Origin: an uncultured Chitinophagales bacterium
GTDB taxonomy: Bacteria > Bacteroidota > Bacteroidia > Chitinophagales > Chitinophagaceae
Reading direction: 5' to 3'
Length of the DNA stretch: 33,542 nucleotides
Assembly: GCA_946886475.1 (NCBI GenBank)
Contig: CAMPIQ010000023.1
Coordinates: 1 to 33,542 of the forward strand
Each line of letters starts with the position of its first letter. Position 1 is the stretch's first letter. This document shows positions 1 through 8,115 of the stretch, piece after piece. The translations under genes and the position numbers were made by a program. Under the pieces are notes generated by a model, which was not told the DNA's origin, made no database searches, and saw only the letters and a list, made by a program, of their open reading frames with translations.

Positions 1-206
1 CGTATAGACCATAAACCTTTTGAACATCATATTCTTCTATTATAATTTATATGAGAACACAATCTTTGGATATAAGAGCAGCAAAGTTATTTTATGAGAA
101 AAACTTTCACCTTGCGTTGAAATAAGAAATCACATTGACAATTGTCAATACAAACTAGAAAAAAGCGGGACTAATCAAGAAGAGATGCGGGATGAGGCGG
201 GACGTA
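1..206. other. Non-coding stretch downstream of the DinB gene
   Basis: No credible reading frame is seen here. The stretch is AT-rich and holds a perfect 16-base palindrome (134-149) and three GCGGGA words near its right end (165, 187, 197). It may be the 3' flank of the DinB gene plus the regulatory region of a gene to the left of the window, but that gene is not visible. Confidence 0.5.
134..149. promoter_or_regulatory. Perfect 16-base palindrome, possible operator
   Basis: The sequence ATTGACAATTGTCAAT equals its own reverse complement over all 16 bases. Palindromes of the TTGAC...GTCAA type are common binding sites for dimeric winged-helix or HTH repressors. It lies about 58 bases past the end of the DinB gene and has no T-tract, so it is not a terminator. 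Its regulator and target are unknown. Confidence 0.35.
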
Positions 207-674
207 TCAGGCTGTTAATAGTTTCTTTAAATAGGCGATCTGACCTGCATGATAAATATCGTGTTGGATAATGCCATGCAAAAGTTGTCTGAAATTATAT
301 TTTCTTTCGGTCACACCATGGTCCAATATTTCATCCTTTTTTGTTTGCAGGATGGAAACCAGTTCCTTCTGAAGTCGTGAATATTCATTCAAACCTTTTT
401 TCCATAATGAAAAATCAGAATGATCAAGTGTTCTCCAATCCTCAGATTCAAATTGATGAATTGTTTTATCAGGATTTTCACGGAGCCGGCTGATGACAAA
501 CTCTTTCCAGGTGATCATATGCCACAACAATTCAACAATGGAGTGCTGCCCTGAAGGCTTTTGAAAAGCAATATCTTCAGTTACTTCGCTCAACAATTCT
601 TTTACACTTCTTCCAAACCACGGATCTCCATCCCAGGTGGTTTGCATTTGTTCAAGGATCTGATGTATTTCCAT
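207..674 (-). CDS. DinB-fold metal-dependent protein
   Basis: A 155-residue protein of the DinB/YfiT-like four-helix-bundle superfamily, usual length for the family. The probable metal triad is His52 (in LWHMITW) with His138 and His142 of a C-terminal HDIYHAGQ motif, which is the most diagnostic part. Relatives include metal-dependent thiol S-transferases (bacillithiol or mycothiol dependent) and many uncharacterised proteins, so the substrate cannot be named. No signal peptide is seen, so it is cytoplasmic. I chose ATG at 674. A TTG nine bases upstream is also in frame but would add only three residues. The gene lies 87 bases downstream of carB on the same strand and may be read through from it, although the spacer holds T-rich heptad repeats and no clear promoter. 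Confidence 0.8.
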   Translation of the reverse strand: MEIHQILEQMQTTWDGDPWFGRSVKELLSEVTEDIAFQKPSGQHSIVELLWHMITWKEFVISRLRENPDKTIHQFESEDWRTLDHSDFSLWKKGLNEYSRLQKELVSILQTKKDEILDHGVTERKYNFRQLLHGIIQHDIYHAGQIAYLKKLLTA

Positions 675-707
675 TTTAATCAAAAGTCAAAATTAAAATT
701 AAAAAAT
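675..707 (-). repeat. T-rich heptad-like repeat before the DinB start
   Basis: On the minus strand, units TTTTAA, TTTTGAC and TTTTGAT follow one another with a 6-7 base step and run almost into the ATG of the DinB gene. It faces a related array on the opposite strand at 744-764, so the carB-DinB spacer has two inward-related arms. The function is unknown. Confidence 0.5.
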
Positions 708-743
708 AGCGTATGAAGGCTGAAGATTTCTTAGAATAGTCCG

Positions 744-764
744 ATTTTGATTTTTGAATTTTCA
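744..764 (+). repeat. Three-unit 7-base repeat at the carB 3' end
   Basis: Read on the plus strand, the units ATTTTGA, TTTTTGA and ATTTTCA follow each other without a gap. The last unit covers the carB stop codon (762-764). It is the same family as the arrays at 5950-5988 and 22748-22777. Confidence 0.5.
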
Positions 765-3584
765 CTTACTCAAATACATACTCCTGTCTTTATACAACTG
801 CCTGAAGTAAGGATCGCGCAGATCTTTTATAAAACGGATGGCCTCTCCTGTACTTTTCATTTCCGGACCGAGTTCTTTACTTACACCTGGGAATTTATTA
901 AATGAAAATACCGGTTCCTTGATGGCAAATCCTTTTAATTTTTTTTCATATTTGAAATCGGTAAGTTTATTGGCACCCAGCATCACTTTGGTTGCAATAT
1001 TCAGATAAGGTATGCCATATGCTTTTGCTATAAATGGTGTAGTTCGTGATGCTCTTGGATTCGCTTCTATCACATATACCTTTCCATCTTTAATGGCAAA
1101 CTGTATATTGATCAGTCCTTTAATGTTCAATGCACGGGCTATCTTTTCGCCATAGTGCTCCATGGTAGTAACCACCAGTGGAGTAAGATTGAATGCAGGC
1201 AGTACGGCATTGCTGTCACCACTATGGATACCTGCCGGTTCAATATGTTCCATCACGCCCATTACATGAAAATTCTCCCCATCAAATATGGCATCGATCT
1301 CGGCTTCCTGGCAACGGTCAAGAAAATGATCGATCAGAATCTTATTATCCGGAATATGTTTCAATAAGCTGATGACCGCTTTTTCAAGTTCCTCATCATT
1401 GATCACGATCCGCATTCTTTGTCCGCCCAGAACATAACTTGGCCTGACCAGTACGGGATAACCTACTTTTTTAGCCACTTCAACAGCTTCATCAACAGTA
1501 AATGCCGTTCCGTATTCAGGATAGGGAATTTCCAGTTCTTTCAACATATCACTGAATCTTCCACGGTCCTCCGCTATATCCATATTATCGTAAGAAGTTC
1601 CAATGATCTTAACACCCTTCTTATGTAAACGTTCTGCCAGCTTTAGTGCGGTTTGTCCACCCAGTTGAACAATCACCCCCTCGGGTTTTTCATGTTCAAT
1701 GATCTCCCAGAGGTGTTCCCAGTAAACAGGTTCGAAATAAAGCTTATCAGCCATGTCGAAGTCCGTAGAAACGGTTTCCGGATTGCAGTTGATCATGATA
1801 GATTCATAACCGCATTCCTTAATGGCCAGCAATCCATGTACGCAGCAATAATCAAATTCAATTCCCTGCCCTATCCTGTTTGGACCACTGCCCAACACGA
1901 TGATTTTTTTCTTATCCGTTACCTTGCTTTCATTGGTATGCCCTTCTTCAAAGGTTGAATAGAAATAGGGCGTTCTGGCTTCAAATTCAGCACTGCAGGT
2001 GTCTACCATTTTATAAACCCTTGTAATGGCAGCTGCTTTTCTTTTTTCATAAACCTCTTCTTCACTTCCATCAGTAATGATCCTTGCTATCTGCTCATCA
2101 CTGAATCCATGCACCTTGGCCTTCTTCAACAATTCAAGGGGAAGGTCTTCCAGCCAGTACTTGCCCAACTCTTTTTCTATCGTGCAGATTTTTTGTATCT
2201 CATAAAGGAACCAGCGGTCTATACCTGTTGCTTTTGCAATTGTATTCACGCTAACACCCAGCATAAGCGCATCCTTTATCCTGAATATGCGGTCCCATTT
2301 GGGCGTCTTGATATATTCAAGCAGATCTTCCGATTTCATTCCGCTTTTTCCATAATAACCCAGTCCAACCGCATTGTTCTCCAGGCTCTGACAGGCTTTT
2401 TGTATGGCTTCAGTAAAGCTTCTGCCAATGGACATTACCTCTCCAACACTTTTCATTTGCAATCCAAGGGTATCGTTGGCACCTTTGAACTTATCGAAAT
2501 TCCATCTTGGTATTTTTACAATCACATAATCAAGTGCAGGTTCAAAATAAGCTGACGTGGTTTTGGTGATCTGGTTTTCCAGTTCATCCAATGTATATCC
2601 AATGGCAAGCTTCGCTGCTATTTTGGCGATGGGGTAACCTGTTGCCTTGGAAGCAAGCGCCGAAGAACGGCTTACCCTTGGATTGATCTCGATGGCTATG
2701 ATCTCTTCGTTCTCCGGATTGAGTGCAAACTGCACATTACATCCGCCGGCAAAATTTCCCAGATCCCGCATCATCATGATTGCAGTATTACGCATCAGCT
2801 GAAAAGCCGTATCACTCAATGTCATGGCTGGAGCCACGGTAATGGAGTCGCCGGTATGCACTCCCATCGGGTCAAAATTTTCAACCGTACAAATAATGCA
2901 TACATTGTCTGCGCTGTCTCGAAGTAACTCCAGTTCATATTCTTTCCACCCCAATACGGCCCTTTCAACCAGCACTTCATGAATGGGAGAAGCTTCGAGT
3001 CCTTTGGTGAGTGCTTCATCCAGTTCATCTTTATCGTGAACAAATCCGCCTCCTGTACCGCCAAGCGTAAATGAAGGACGTATCACCAGTGGGAACCCAA
3101 TGTCCTGAGCAAATTCCTTTCCTTCCAGAAAAGAGTTGGCAGTTTTTGCCGTTCCAACAGGCACACCCAGTTCTATCATCCACTTCCTGAATTTTTCCCT
3201 GTCTTCCGCTTTATCAATAGCTTTTATATCAACACCAATCAATTTCACATTGTATTTCTCCCATACACCCAGGTCCTCGGCTTCCTTGGCCAGGTTAAGC
3301 GCTGTTTGTCCACCCATGGTTGGCAGCACAGCATCAATATCATTTTCATCCAGTATCTGTTCAATACTTTCAACGGTCAATGGAAGAAGATATACCCTGT
3401 CTGCCATCATTGGATCGGTCATGATGGTTGCAGGATTGCTGTTAATTAATATCACCCTGATACCTTCTTCCCTTAAACTCCTGGCTGCCTGTGTACCTGA
3501 ATAATCAAATTCGCAGGCCTGCCCGATGATGATGGGACCGGAACCGATGATCAATACTGATGTGATGGATTTATCTTTTGGCAT
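762..3584 (-). CDS. carB: Carbamoyl-phosphate synthase large subunit, short form
   Basis: CarB makes carbamoyl phosphate from bicarbonate, two ATP and ammonia supplied by the CarA glutaminase, feeding pyrimidine and arginine synthesis. The 940-residue protein has the two homologous halves: residues 1 to about 400 with the Rossmann-like start [22 protein letters not shown], then the oligomerisation region, then a second ATP-grasp half from about 555 ([19 protein letters not shown]). The reading frame stays open for 17 codons upstream, but MPKDKS at 3584 matches the family start and lies just downstream of a promoter-like sequence. The chain ends at [25 protein letters not shown], where the E. 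coli enzyme (1073 residues) continues into the MGS-like allosteric domain, so that regulatory domain is absent. I recall this shorter form from other Bacteroidota. carA is not in the window. Confidence 0.96.
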   Translation of the reverse strand: MPKDKSITSVLIIGSGPIIIGQACEFDYSGTQAARSLREEGIRVILINSNPATIMTDPMMADRVYLLPLTVESIEQILDENDIDAVLPTMGGQTALNLAKEAEDLGVWEKYNVKLIGVDIKAIDKAEDREKFRKWMIELGVPVGTAKTANSFLEGKEFAQDIGFPLVIRPSFTLGGTGGGFVHDKDELDEALTKGLEASPIHEVLVERAVLGWKEYELELLRDSADNVCIICTVENFDPMGVHTGDSITVAPAMTLSDTAFQLMRNTAIMMMRDLGNFAGGCNVQFALNPENEEIIAIEINPRVSRSSALASKATGYPIAKIAAKLAIGYTLDELENQITKTTSAYFEPALDYVIVKIPRWNFDKFKGANDTLGLQMKSVGEVMSIGRSFTEAIQKACQSLENNAVGLGYYGKSGMKSEDLLEYIKTPKWDRIFRIKDALMLGVSVNTIAKATGIDRWFLYEIQKICTIEKELGKYWLEDLPLELLKKAKVHGFSDEQIARIITDGSEEEVYEKRKAAAITRVYKMVDTCSAEFEARTPYFYSTFEEGHTNESKVTDKKKIIVLGSGPNRIGQGIEFDYCCVHGLLAIKECGYESIMINCNPETVSTDFDMADKLYFEPVYWEHLWEIIEHEKPEGVIVQLGGQTALKLAERLHKKGVKIIGTSYDNMDIAEDRGRFSDMLKELEIPYPEYGTAFTVDEAVEVAKKVGYPVLVRPSYVLGGQRMRIVINDEELEKAVISLLKHIPDNKILIDHFLDRCQEAEIDAIFDGENFHVMGVMEHIEPAGIHSGDSNAVLPAFNLTPLVVTTMEHYGEKIARALNIKGLINIQFAIKDGKVYVIEANPRASRTTPFIAKAYGIPYLNIATKVMLGANKLTDFKYEKKLKGFAIKEPVFSFNKFPGVSKELGPEMKSTGEAIRFIKDLRDPYFRQLYKDRSMYLSK

Positions 3585-3600
3585 GATTTCGCAAATTGCG

Positions 3601-3635
3601 CAAATGTAAATGATTCTACTGTTGCAGGAAGGCAA
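3601..3635 (-). promoter_or_regulatory. Probable carB promoter
   Basis: On the minus strand TACATTTG (3608-3601) matches the Bacteroidota -7 consensus TAnnTTTG exactly. A TTG (3635-3633) lies 24 bases upstream of it, slightly beyond the usual 17-23. The implied leader before the ATG at 3584 would be only about 10-15 bases, and it holds an imperfect palindrome. Confidence 0.4.
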
Positions 3636-3728
3636 TTTTTTGGGTTACGGCATGGTGGGGATATGTTCCAGGAGTTGACATCCTGATAAATTCATAAGGA
3701 TCACATTTTCTTTCATTTTTTTTAAAAT

Positions 3729-3757
3729 AAAAAAATCGGGTTGCCGTGCAACCCGAT
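3729..3757 (-). terminator. Rho-independent terminator of the small membrane protein gene
   Basis: A perfect 10-base stem (ATCGGGTTGC with GCAACCCGAT, 3735-3757) closes a 3-base loop. On the minus strand it is followed by a T-rich tract. It lies 28 bases past the stop of the 3786-4004 gene and separates it from carB. Confidence 0.85.
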
Positions 3758-3785
3758 ACTTACAAATTTTTATGAATGTTCCGGA

Positions 3786-4004
3786 TTAATATGTTGAACC
3801 GTTTTGTTCGTATGCGTTCACCGGTTCAGCGGCATTTTTTTTATGACCAAACATATTCTTCAAACCTCCGAGGTTTTCATCCACGATTCTTTTTCCTTTG
3901 TTCTTGAGGTCAGTTTTTTGTTGCTGGCTCATTTTTGAATATTTGTATGCTCCAAAGGCAGCTGCGCCTAATAAAAGAAGGGAGCCGATTCCGGGTCTTG
4001 CCAT
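3786..4004 (-). CDS. Small single-pass membrane protein, unknown function
   Basis: A 72-residue protein that I cannot assign to a family. Residues 5-20 (GIGSLLLLGAAAFGAY) form one hydrophobic segment without a cleavage site, followed by a basic, polar stretch rich in Lys, Gln and Asn (KMSQQQKTDLKNKGKRIVDE). It loosely resembles short YtxH-like or general-stress membrane proteins in layout only. It has its own terminator (3729-3757) and diverges from the M23 peptidase gene at 4140. A dedicated terminator, an ATG start and a plausible protein layout all favour a real gene. Confidence 0.7.
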   Translation of the reverse strand: MARPGIGSLLLLGAAAFGAYKYSKMSQQQKTDLKNKGKRIVDENLGGLKNMFGHKKNAAEPVNAYEQNGSTY

Positions 4005-4139
4005 AATTTATATTTTTTGCTTTTAAAAAATGTTTTTTGCTCTATAACTTAATAAAATATCGTACCATTTAAGGGTTTCAGCAAGTAATGGAACAGAGAT
4101 TGTTGAACTAACTTCACTTTAAAAACAATAAGCAGCAGC

Positions 4140-5834
4140 ATGAAGATTTTAAGATTTGGATTTTTTTTAATTGTGTTATTTTTTGCACGAATAGGCAGTG
4201 CCCAGCCCAACTATCCACAAAATTATTTTCGCCATCCGCTTAACATTCCCATGCAACTGGTGGGCAATTTCGGAGAAATTCGAACCAATCACTGGCATAT
4301 GGGACTGGATATCCGCACCCAGCAAAGAGTGAATGTTCCGGTTTATGCCGCTGCAGAAGGCTTTATCTCGAGAATTCTGGTTGAGCCCGGTGGATTTGGT
4401 CAGGCCATTTATATTGATCATCCAAATGGATTTACCACACTTTATGCGCACATGAATGCTTTCTTTCCTGCATTAAAAGCCTATGTGGAAAAACAGCAGT
4501 ATGAAAAGGAATCCTGGCCCATAAACCTAAGTTTACCTCCTGAATTGTTTCCGGTGAAAAAAGGAACTTATATCGGCTTGAGTGGCAGTACAGGGGGGTC
4601 GCAGGGACCACATGTACATTTTGAGATCAGGGATACAAAAACTGAAAATGTTTTAAACCCGCTGTTATTTAAATTTCCAATTCCTGATGGTGTTCCTCCT
4701 TCCATTTCAAGGCTTGCCATGTACAACAGGAATAAGAGCACATATGAACAAAACCCCCAGCTGCTTACACTTAAAAGATCGGGCAGCACATATACCATTA
4801 CAGAAAATGCGGTACGTGTAGGTTCTGATAAGATCAGTTTTGCCATTGGCGCTACTGACCGCTTTTCAGGAATGAACAATCCAAACGGCATTTACAGTGC
4901 AAGGATACTGGTGGATGGGAAACCTGTTTCTGAATTTATTCACGATGATATCAGTTACCCCGACTCCAGGTATATCAATGCCCAACTTGACCTTCCTTAT
5001 AAATTAAAAGGGCGGGGAAATCTTCAGCATATCTCTCCTTTACCCGGCGGACATGAAATTCCATACAATGTTTTTAACGGGGATGGCATCATTTATTTGA
5101 ACGATAACCAGCCACACAGGGTGGTAATAGAAGTCAGGGATGCCAACCTTAATTTATCCAGGATCCAGTTTGATGTACAGTATGATGAAAGACTTGCAAA
5201 AAATTATTTGCCATCCCCTGAAGAGAAACTTATTCCAAACCATGTGAACATATTTGAGAAAGAAAATTTTGAATTGTTTACAACTGAGCTGACCATCTAC
5301 GATACCATCACTATAAATTTCAAAGAAAGCAGCAATGGCGCGGAAGGTAGCGTTTCATCCTTATTCAGTTTTCTGAATCATACCATTCCTTCTCATGATC
5401 ATGTAACGGTAAGAATAAAACCAAACCAGGATATCACTGAAGAATTGAAGGACAGGATCGTTATTAAAAATATTGCAGGGTCCCGAACCTATTTACAAAA
5501 AGCAACCTGGCAGAATGGCTGGCTGTCGGCAAAGTTCCGGCAATTTGGAACTTACCAGGCCTTCATAGATAATGATCCTCCCACTGTTAATAGTGTTCCT
5601 GCGGATCTTTCAAAATCAAAACGCATAGTGTTTACGCCAAAAGATAATTTCAATGTGATCAAAAGTTTCCGTGCAGAACTTAATGGTAAATGGCTGCGCT
5701 TTACAAACGACAAAGGAAGAACATGGATCTATACTTTCGATGAAAACTTCCCAAAAGGCGAACACGATCTGAAACTAACAATTGAAGATGAAGCAGGAAA
5801 TGTAATGGTAAGATCCTGGAAGGTGAAAAGGTAA
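4140..5834 (+). CDS. Secreted M23-family metallopeptidase
   Basis: A 564-residue exported protein. Residues 1-21 are a signal peptide ending ARIGSAQ. The M23 (LytM-type) zinc peptidase domain covers about 35-190. The metal ligands are His53 and Asp57 in HWHMGLDIR and His160 in GPHVHFEIRD; His104 (LYAHMN) and His158 complete the active site. All are present, so it should be active on peptidoglycan cross-bridges. An insertion at about 113-140 separates the halves of the fold. The remaining 370 residues look like beta-rich, Ig-like domains, as in many Bacteroidota M23 proteins, perhaps for wall or protein binding. It is transcribed away from the small membrane protein gene, with 135 bases between them. 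No catalytic defect is seen. Confidence 0.9.
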   Translation: MKILRFGFFLIVLFFARIGSAQPNYPQNYFRHPLNIPMQLVGNFGEIRTNHWHMGLDIRTQQRVNVPVYAAAEGFISRILVEPGGFGQAIYIDHPNGFTTLYAHMNAFFPALKAYVEKQQYEKESWPINLSLPPELFPVKKGTYIGLSGSTGGSQGPHVHFEIRDTKTENVLNPLLFKFPIPDGVPPSISRLAMYNRNKSTYEQNPQLLTLKRSGSTYTITENAVRVGSDKISFAIGATDRFSGMNNPNGIYSARILVDGKPVSEFIHDDISYPDSRYINAQLDLPYKLKGRGNLQHISPLPGGHEIPYNVFNGDGIIYLNDNQPHRVVIEVRDANLNLSRIQFDVQYDERLAKNYLPSPEEKLIPNHVNIFEKENFELFTTELTIYDTITINFKESSNGAEGSVSSLFSFLNHTIPSHDHVTVRIKPNQDITEELKDRIVIKNIAGSRTYLQKATWQNGWLSAKFRQFGTYQAFIDNDPPTVNSVPADLSKSKRIVFTPKDNFNVIKSFRAELNGKWLRFTNDKGRTWIYTFDENFPKGEHDLKLTIEDEAGNVMVRSWKVKR

Positions 5835-5882
5835 GTAAAAGTCAAAATCATTACAGACCCGGAAACATGAAAAAACGTAAGA

Positions 5883-5890
5883 TAAGTTTG
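5883..5890 (+). promoter_or_regulatory. Possible promoter -7 element for the peroxiredoxin gene
   Basis: TAAGTTTG fits TAnnTTTG exactly, but no TTG is seen at the expected upstream distance. The implied leader of about 100 bases contains a small inverted repeat (TTGAA...TTCAA, 5921-5935) and the heptad array. Confidence 0.3.
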
Positions 5891-5949
5891 TCGATGGATA
5901 AATTATATAAATCTTCCCGGTTGAAAATAATTCAATGGTGCAGTCGGGA

Positions 5950-5988
5950 TTTTTCATTTTAAATCTTGACTTTTGAATTTTGAATTTT
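5950..5988 (+). repeat. Five-unit 7-base repeat array upstream of the peroxiredoxin
   Basis: Five consecutive 7-base units start at 5950, 5957, 5964, 5971 and 5978, the last two both being TTTTGAA, then TTTT. All fit TTTTnnA or TCTTGAC, with no slip in the period. The array ends 5 bases before the chosen ATG. A short inverted copy (AAAAGTCAAAAT, 5837-5848) lies at the other end of the same spacer. It is the clearest of the related arrays in this window. Confidence 0.65.
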
Positions 5989-5993
5989 ACCAA

Positions 5994-6458
5994 ATGCCAA
6001 CCCATTTAAAAGAAGGCGATAAAGCCCCTGCATTTACTTCAACTGACCAGGATGGAAATAAGATCTCCCTTAGTGATTTTAAAGGGAGAAAAGTTGTCCT
6101 GTTTTTTTATCCTGAAGATGATACACCCACCTGCACCATAGAAGCCTGTAACCTGAGAGACAATTATGCAGTGCTGAAAAAAAATGGTTTTGTTGTTTTG
6201 GGTGTGAGTCCTGATGATGAAAGCAGTCATGCCAGATTCAAAGAAAAATTTCAATTGCCTTATTCACTGATCGCTGATCCTGAAAAAAAGATAATCGACC
6301 AATATGGTGTATGGGGATTGAAAAAATTATATGGAAGGGAATACATGGGACTTTACCGTACCACCTTTGTTATCAACGAAAAAGGTATCATCAAAAAAAT
6401 ATTTCTACGTCCGAGGAACAAAGCGCATGCAGAGGAAATTTTGAAAGCTGCCATATAG
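5994..6458 (+). CDS. bcp: Thioredoxin-dependent peroxiredoxin, PrxQ/Bcp type
   Basis: A 154-residue cytoplasmic peroxidase that reduces hydrogen peroxide and organic peroxides using thioredoxin. The active-site motif FYPEDDTPTCTIEAC gives Pro40, Thr44 and peroxidatic Cys47, with resolving Cys52 five residues on, which is the PrxQ arrangement. The length is usual. I chose ATG at 5994 (MPTHLKEGDKAPAF), where family similarity begins. The frame is open upstream through the heptad array, which adds only MNFEFYQ and is unlikely to be translated. A strong hairpin covers the stop codon, and the lipoprotein gene begins 28 bases further on. Confidence 0.93.
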   Translation: MPTHLKEGDKAPAFTSTDQDGNKISLSDFKGRKVVLFFYPEDDTPTCTIEACNLRDNYAVLKKNGFVVLGVSPDDESSHARFKEKFQLPYSLIADPEKKIIDQYGVWGLKKLYGREYMGLYRTTFVINEKGIIKKIFLRPRNKAHAEEILKAAI

Positions 6459-6475
6459 AAACTATTTTGGCAGCT
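6446..6475 (+). other. Hairpin across the peroxiredoxin stop codon
   Basis: The arms AGCTGCCA (6446-6453) and TGGCAGCT (6468-6475) pair perfectly. An inner ATAG/CTAT stem closes an AAA loop. The TAG stop (6456-6458) sits inside. No T-tract follows, so it is not a standard terminator. It ends 11 bases before the next start codon. Confidence 0.55.
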
Positions 6476-6486
6476 AATCCATACTT

Positions 6487-6876
6487 ATGAAGCAATTACT
6501 GCTTTGTTTCCTCATTATAGGTTTAATCAGCTGCTCAAAGGAGAAAGCCAGTTCCCTTCACGGAGCATGGACCATTGTTGAAACCACAGCGGGTACCGGT
6601 TCCGGATTCATCACTCAAACTTATGCTGCAGGTAGTGATATCACCATACATTTTGCTGCAAATGGAGATTTCAGCGTTACTGGTCCAAATCCAGGAGTGT
6701 CGAATAGTAAGCTATGGGAATTCAATAAATATGAACTGCTTTCAGATCAAACCATAAAACTGTATAATGCCACATCAGGCTTACAAACAAATGTGAGTTT
6801 TAATATGGCAAATGGACTTGAAATAAGTTATCAGTATGCCCGTTGTGGAATGCTTGAAAAATTTATCCGTAATTGA
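6487..6876 (+). CDS. Small lipocalin-like lipoprotein
   Basis: A 129-residue lipoprotein. Residues 1-15 are a signal sequence and LISC places the lipidated Cys at position 16, followed by SKEKASS. The rest is beta-rich and begins LHGAWTIVETTAG, the typical opening of lipocalin-like or META-like Bacteroidota lipoproteins. It ends with a conserved-looking RCGMLEKFIRN. The ligand is unknown. It follows the peroxiredoxin by 28 bases and is probably co-transcribed. Its last 14 bases overlap the 3' end of birA on the other strand, with no terminator between the converging genes. Confidence 0.75.
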   Translation: MKQLLLCFLIIGLISCSKEKASSLHGAWTIVETTAGTGSGFITQTYAAGSDITIHFAANGDFSVTGPNPGVSNSKLWEFNKYELLSDQTIKLYNATSGLQTNVSFNMANGLEISYQYARCGMLEKFIRN

Positions 6877-7618
6877 CCAGCCATTCCACCTCGCCCACAT
6901 CGAAACCTTCCTCAACTGCATGTTGAACTATTAACTGACCCCCGGTTGTTACATCTTTGATCACGGCTTCAAAAACCCGGCTGCCTTTTTTTAATTTCAC
7001 TTTTTCATCTTTTTTATACAGGTTTTTCCTGTAGCATTCCACCACTTTTTCCGGATCTGATAATAAAAGGCGGAACTGCTCATCAAAGATCTCACATAGT
7101 TCTCTGGCAAGGGCTACCGGTACATATTCCTTTCCAGTTATTTGCTTAATAGATACGGCACGGCTTCCCAGCGTTCCAAAATCCTGTTGATTCACATTGA
7201 TCCCGGTTCCAACAATTGAATGCTTCCATTTGTTGCGCTGCCATATATTTTCAATCAGAATGCCCGCTGCCTTTCTGTCACGCCAGTAAATATCATTTGG
7301 CCATTTAATGCTAAGTTCTTCTGGTATATATCTGTTAATTAACTGAAAGGCAGCGTTGGCTGCAGCCATGCTTAGTATAAAAACTTCTGTGTTCAGTATA
7401 CGCCCGGGATTTAAAATAAGGCTGAGGGCGATGTTATCCCGGTTACCGGACAACCATTGTTTATTGCGCTGGCCTTTGCCCCTGGTTTGTTCATGTGCAA
7501 ACACAGCTGTTCCGTGTTGTGCCATACCTTCACGAACCAGCCCCATGGCATAGTTGTTGGTGCTGTCTACCGCTGGCAGTTCTATGAAAGGTAGTCCTAT
7601 GGGATTTAAAGATGACAA
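6863..7618 (-). CDS. birA: Biotin--[acetyl-CoA-carboxylase] ligase, class I
   Basis: BirA activates biotin with ATP and attaches it to the carrier lysine of biotin-dependent carboxylases. The 251-residue protein has the catalytic core: DSTNNYA (residues 18-24), EQTRGKGQRNKQW (43-55), the KWPND motif (105-109), KAAGILIE (116-123) and GTGINVN (137-143), then a C-terminal SH3-like domain. It lacks the N-terminal winged helix of E. coli BirA, so it should not repress biotin genes. The start is odd: the frame has a stop directly before TTG at 7618, and the first in-frame ATG is codon 25, inside the conserved active-site region. TTG is therefore the most likely start, unless a sequence error hides another. 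It diverges from rsfS with 95 bases between them. Confidence 0.93.
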   Translation of the reverse strand: MSSLNPIGLPFIELPAVDSTNNYAMGLVREGMAQHGTAVFAHEQTRGKGQRNKQWLSGNRDNIALSLILNPGRILNTEVFILSMAAANAAFQLINRYIPEELSIKWPNDIYWRDRKAAGILIENIWQRNKWKHSIVGTGINVNQQDFGTLGSRAVSIKQITGKEYVPVALARELCEIFDEQFRLLLSDPEKVVECYRKNLYKKDEKVKLKKGSRVFEAVIKDVTTGGQLIVQHAVEEGFDVGEVEWLVNYG

Positions 7619-7713
7619 TTAACCACTATTTTTGAGCAAAGAAAAGAACTCTTAATTGTTACTACCTTGATTACTGCACTAAATTTTATCAAACAAAAAA
7701 ACTGATCAGGCAT

Positions 7714-8115
7714 TTGGAACCATTGGAAGTACTGGCAAATCGAAAAAAAGGCATTGCCCGTTTGAACAGAAATTCAAAAATCTTTAAAACAATCATCAGG
7801 GCTATACAGGAAAAAAAAGGCGATGACATTATTTCGCTTGACCTCCGGAAAATTCCCGAAGCGGTTGCTGATTTTTTTATCATCTGTTCCGCAGGCAATC
7901 AGCCACAGATCAGGGCTATAGCCGACTCTGTTGAAGACCACGTTAAAAAAAATTGCGGAGAAAATCCATACCATTTTGAGGGCAAACAGAATTTACACTG
8001 GGTATTGATAGATTATGTAAATGTAGTAGTGCATATCATGATGCCCGAACAAAGAAAATTTTATAAGCTGGAGGAAATGTGGAGTGATGCTCCTCTGGAA
8101 GAACATAACAGTTAG
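7714..8115 (+). CDS. rsfS: Ribosome silencing factor RsfS
   Basis: RsfS (Iojap/DUF143 family) binds ribosomal protein uL14 on the 50S subunit and blocks subunit joining when nutrients are scarce. The conserved domain runs from SKIFKTIIRAIQEKKGDDI through SLDLRKIPEAVADFFIICSA to VVVHIMMPEQRKFYKLEEMW. The tail is short and acidic. No in-frame ATG exists between the upstream stop (7633) and the conserved domain. Candidate starts are TTG at 7714, 7723 or 7762. The last gives the most usual length (117 residues); the first keeps a basic RKK patch that may be a genuine extension. It leads the likely operon rsfS-ftsH-LUD-lpxH and is 89 bases upstream of ftsH. Confidence 0.9.
   Translation: MEPLEVLANRKKGIARLNRNSKIFKTIIRAIQEKKGDDIISLDLRKIPEAVADFFIICSAGNQPQIRAIADSVEDHVKKNCGENPYHFEGKQNLHWVLIDYVNVVVHIMMPEQRKFYKLEEMWSDAPLEEHNS

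Noticed and set aside
165..202. Three GCGGGA words in a 40-base stretch
   Set aside because: Spacing is irregular (22 then 10 bases) and the words are short; chance is a sufficient explanation.
2109..2555. 148-codon open frame opposite carB
   Set aside because: Antisense to conserved carB sequence, with an unstructured translation and no homology that I recognise.
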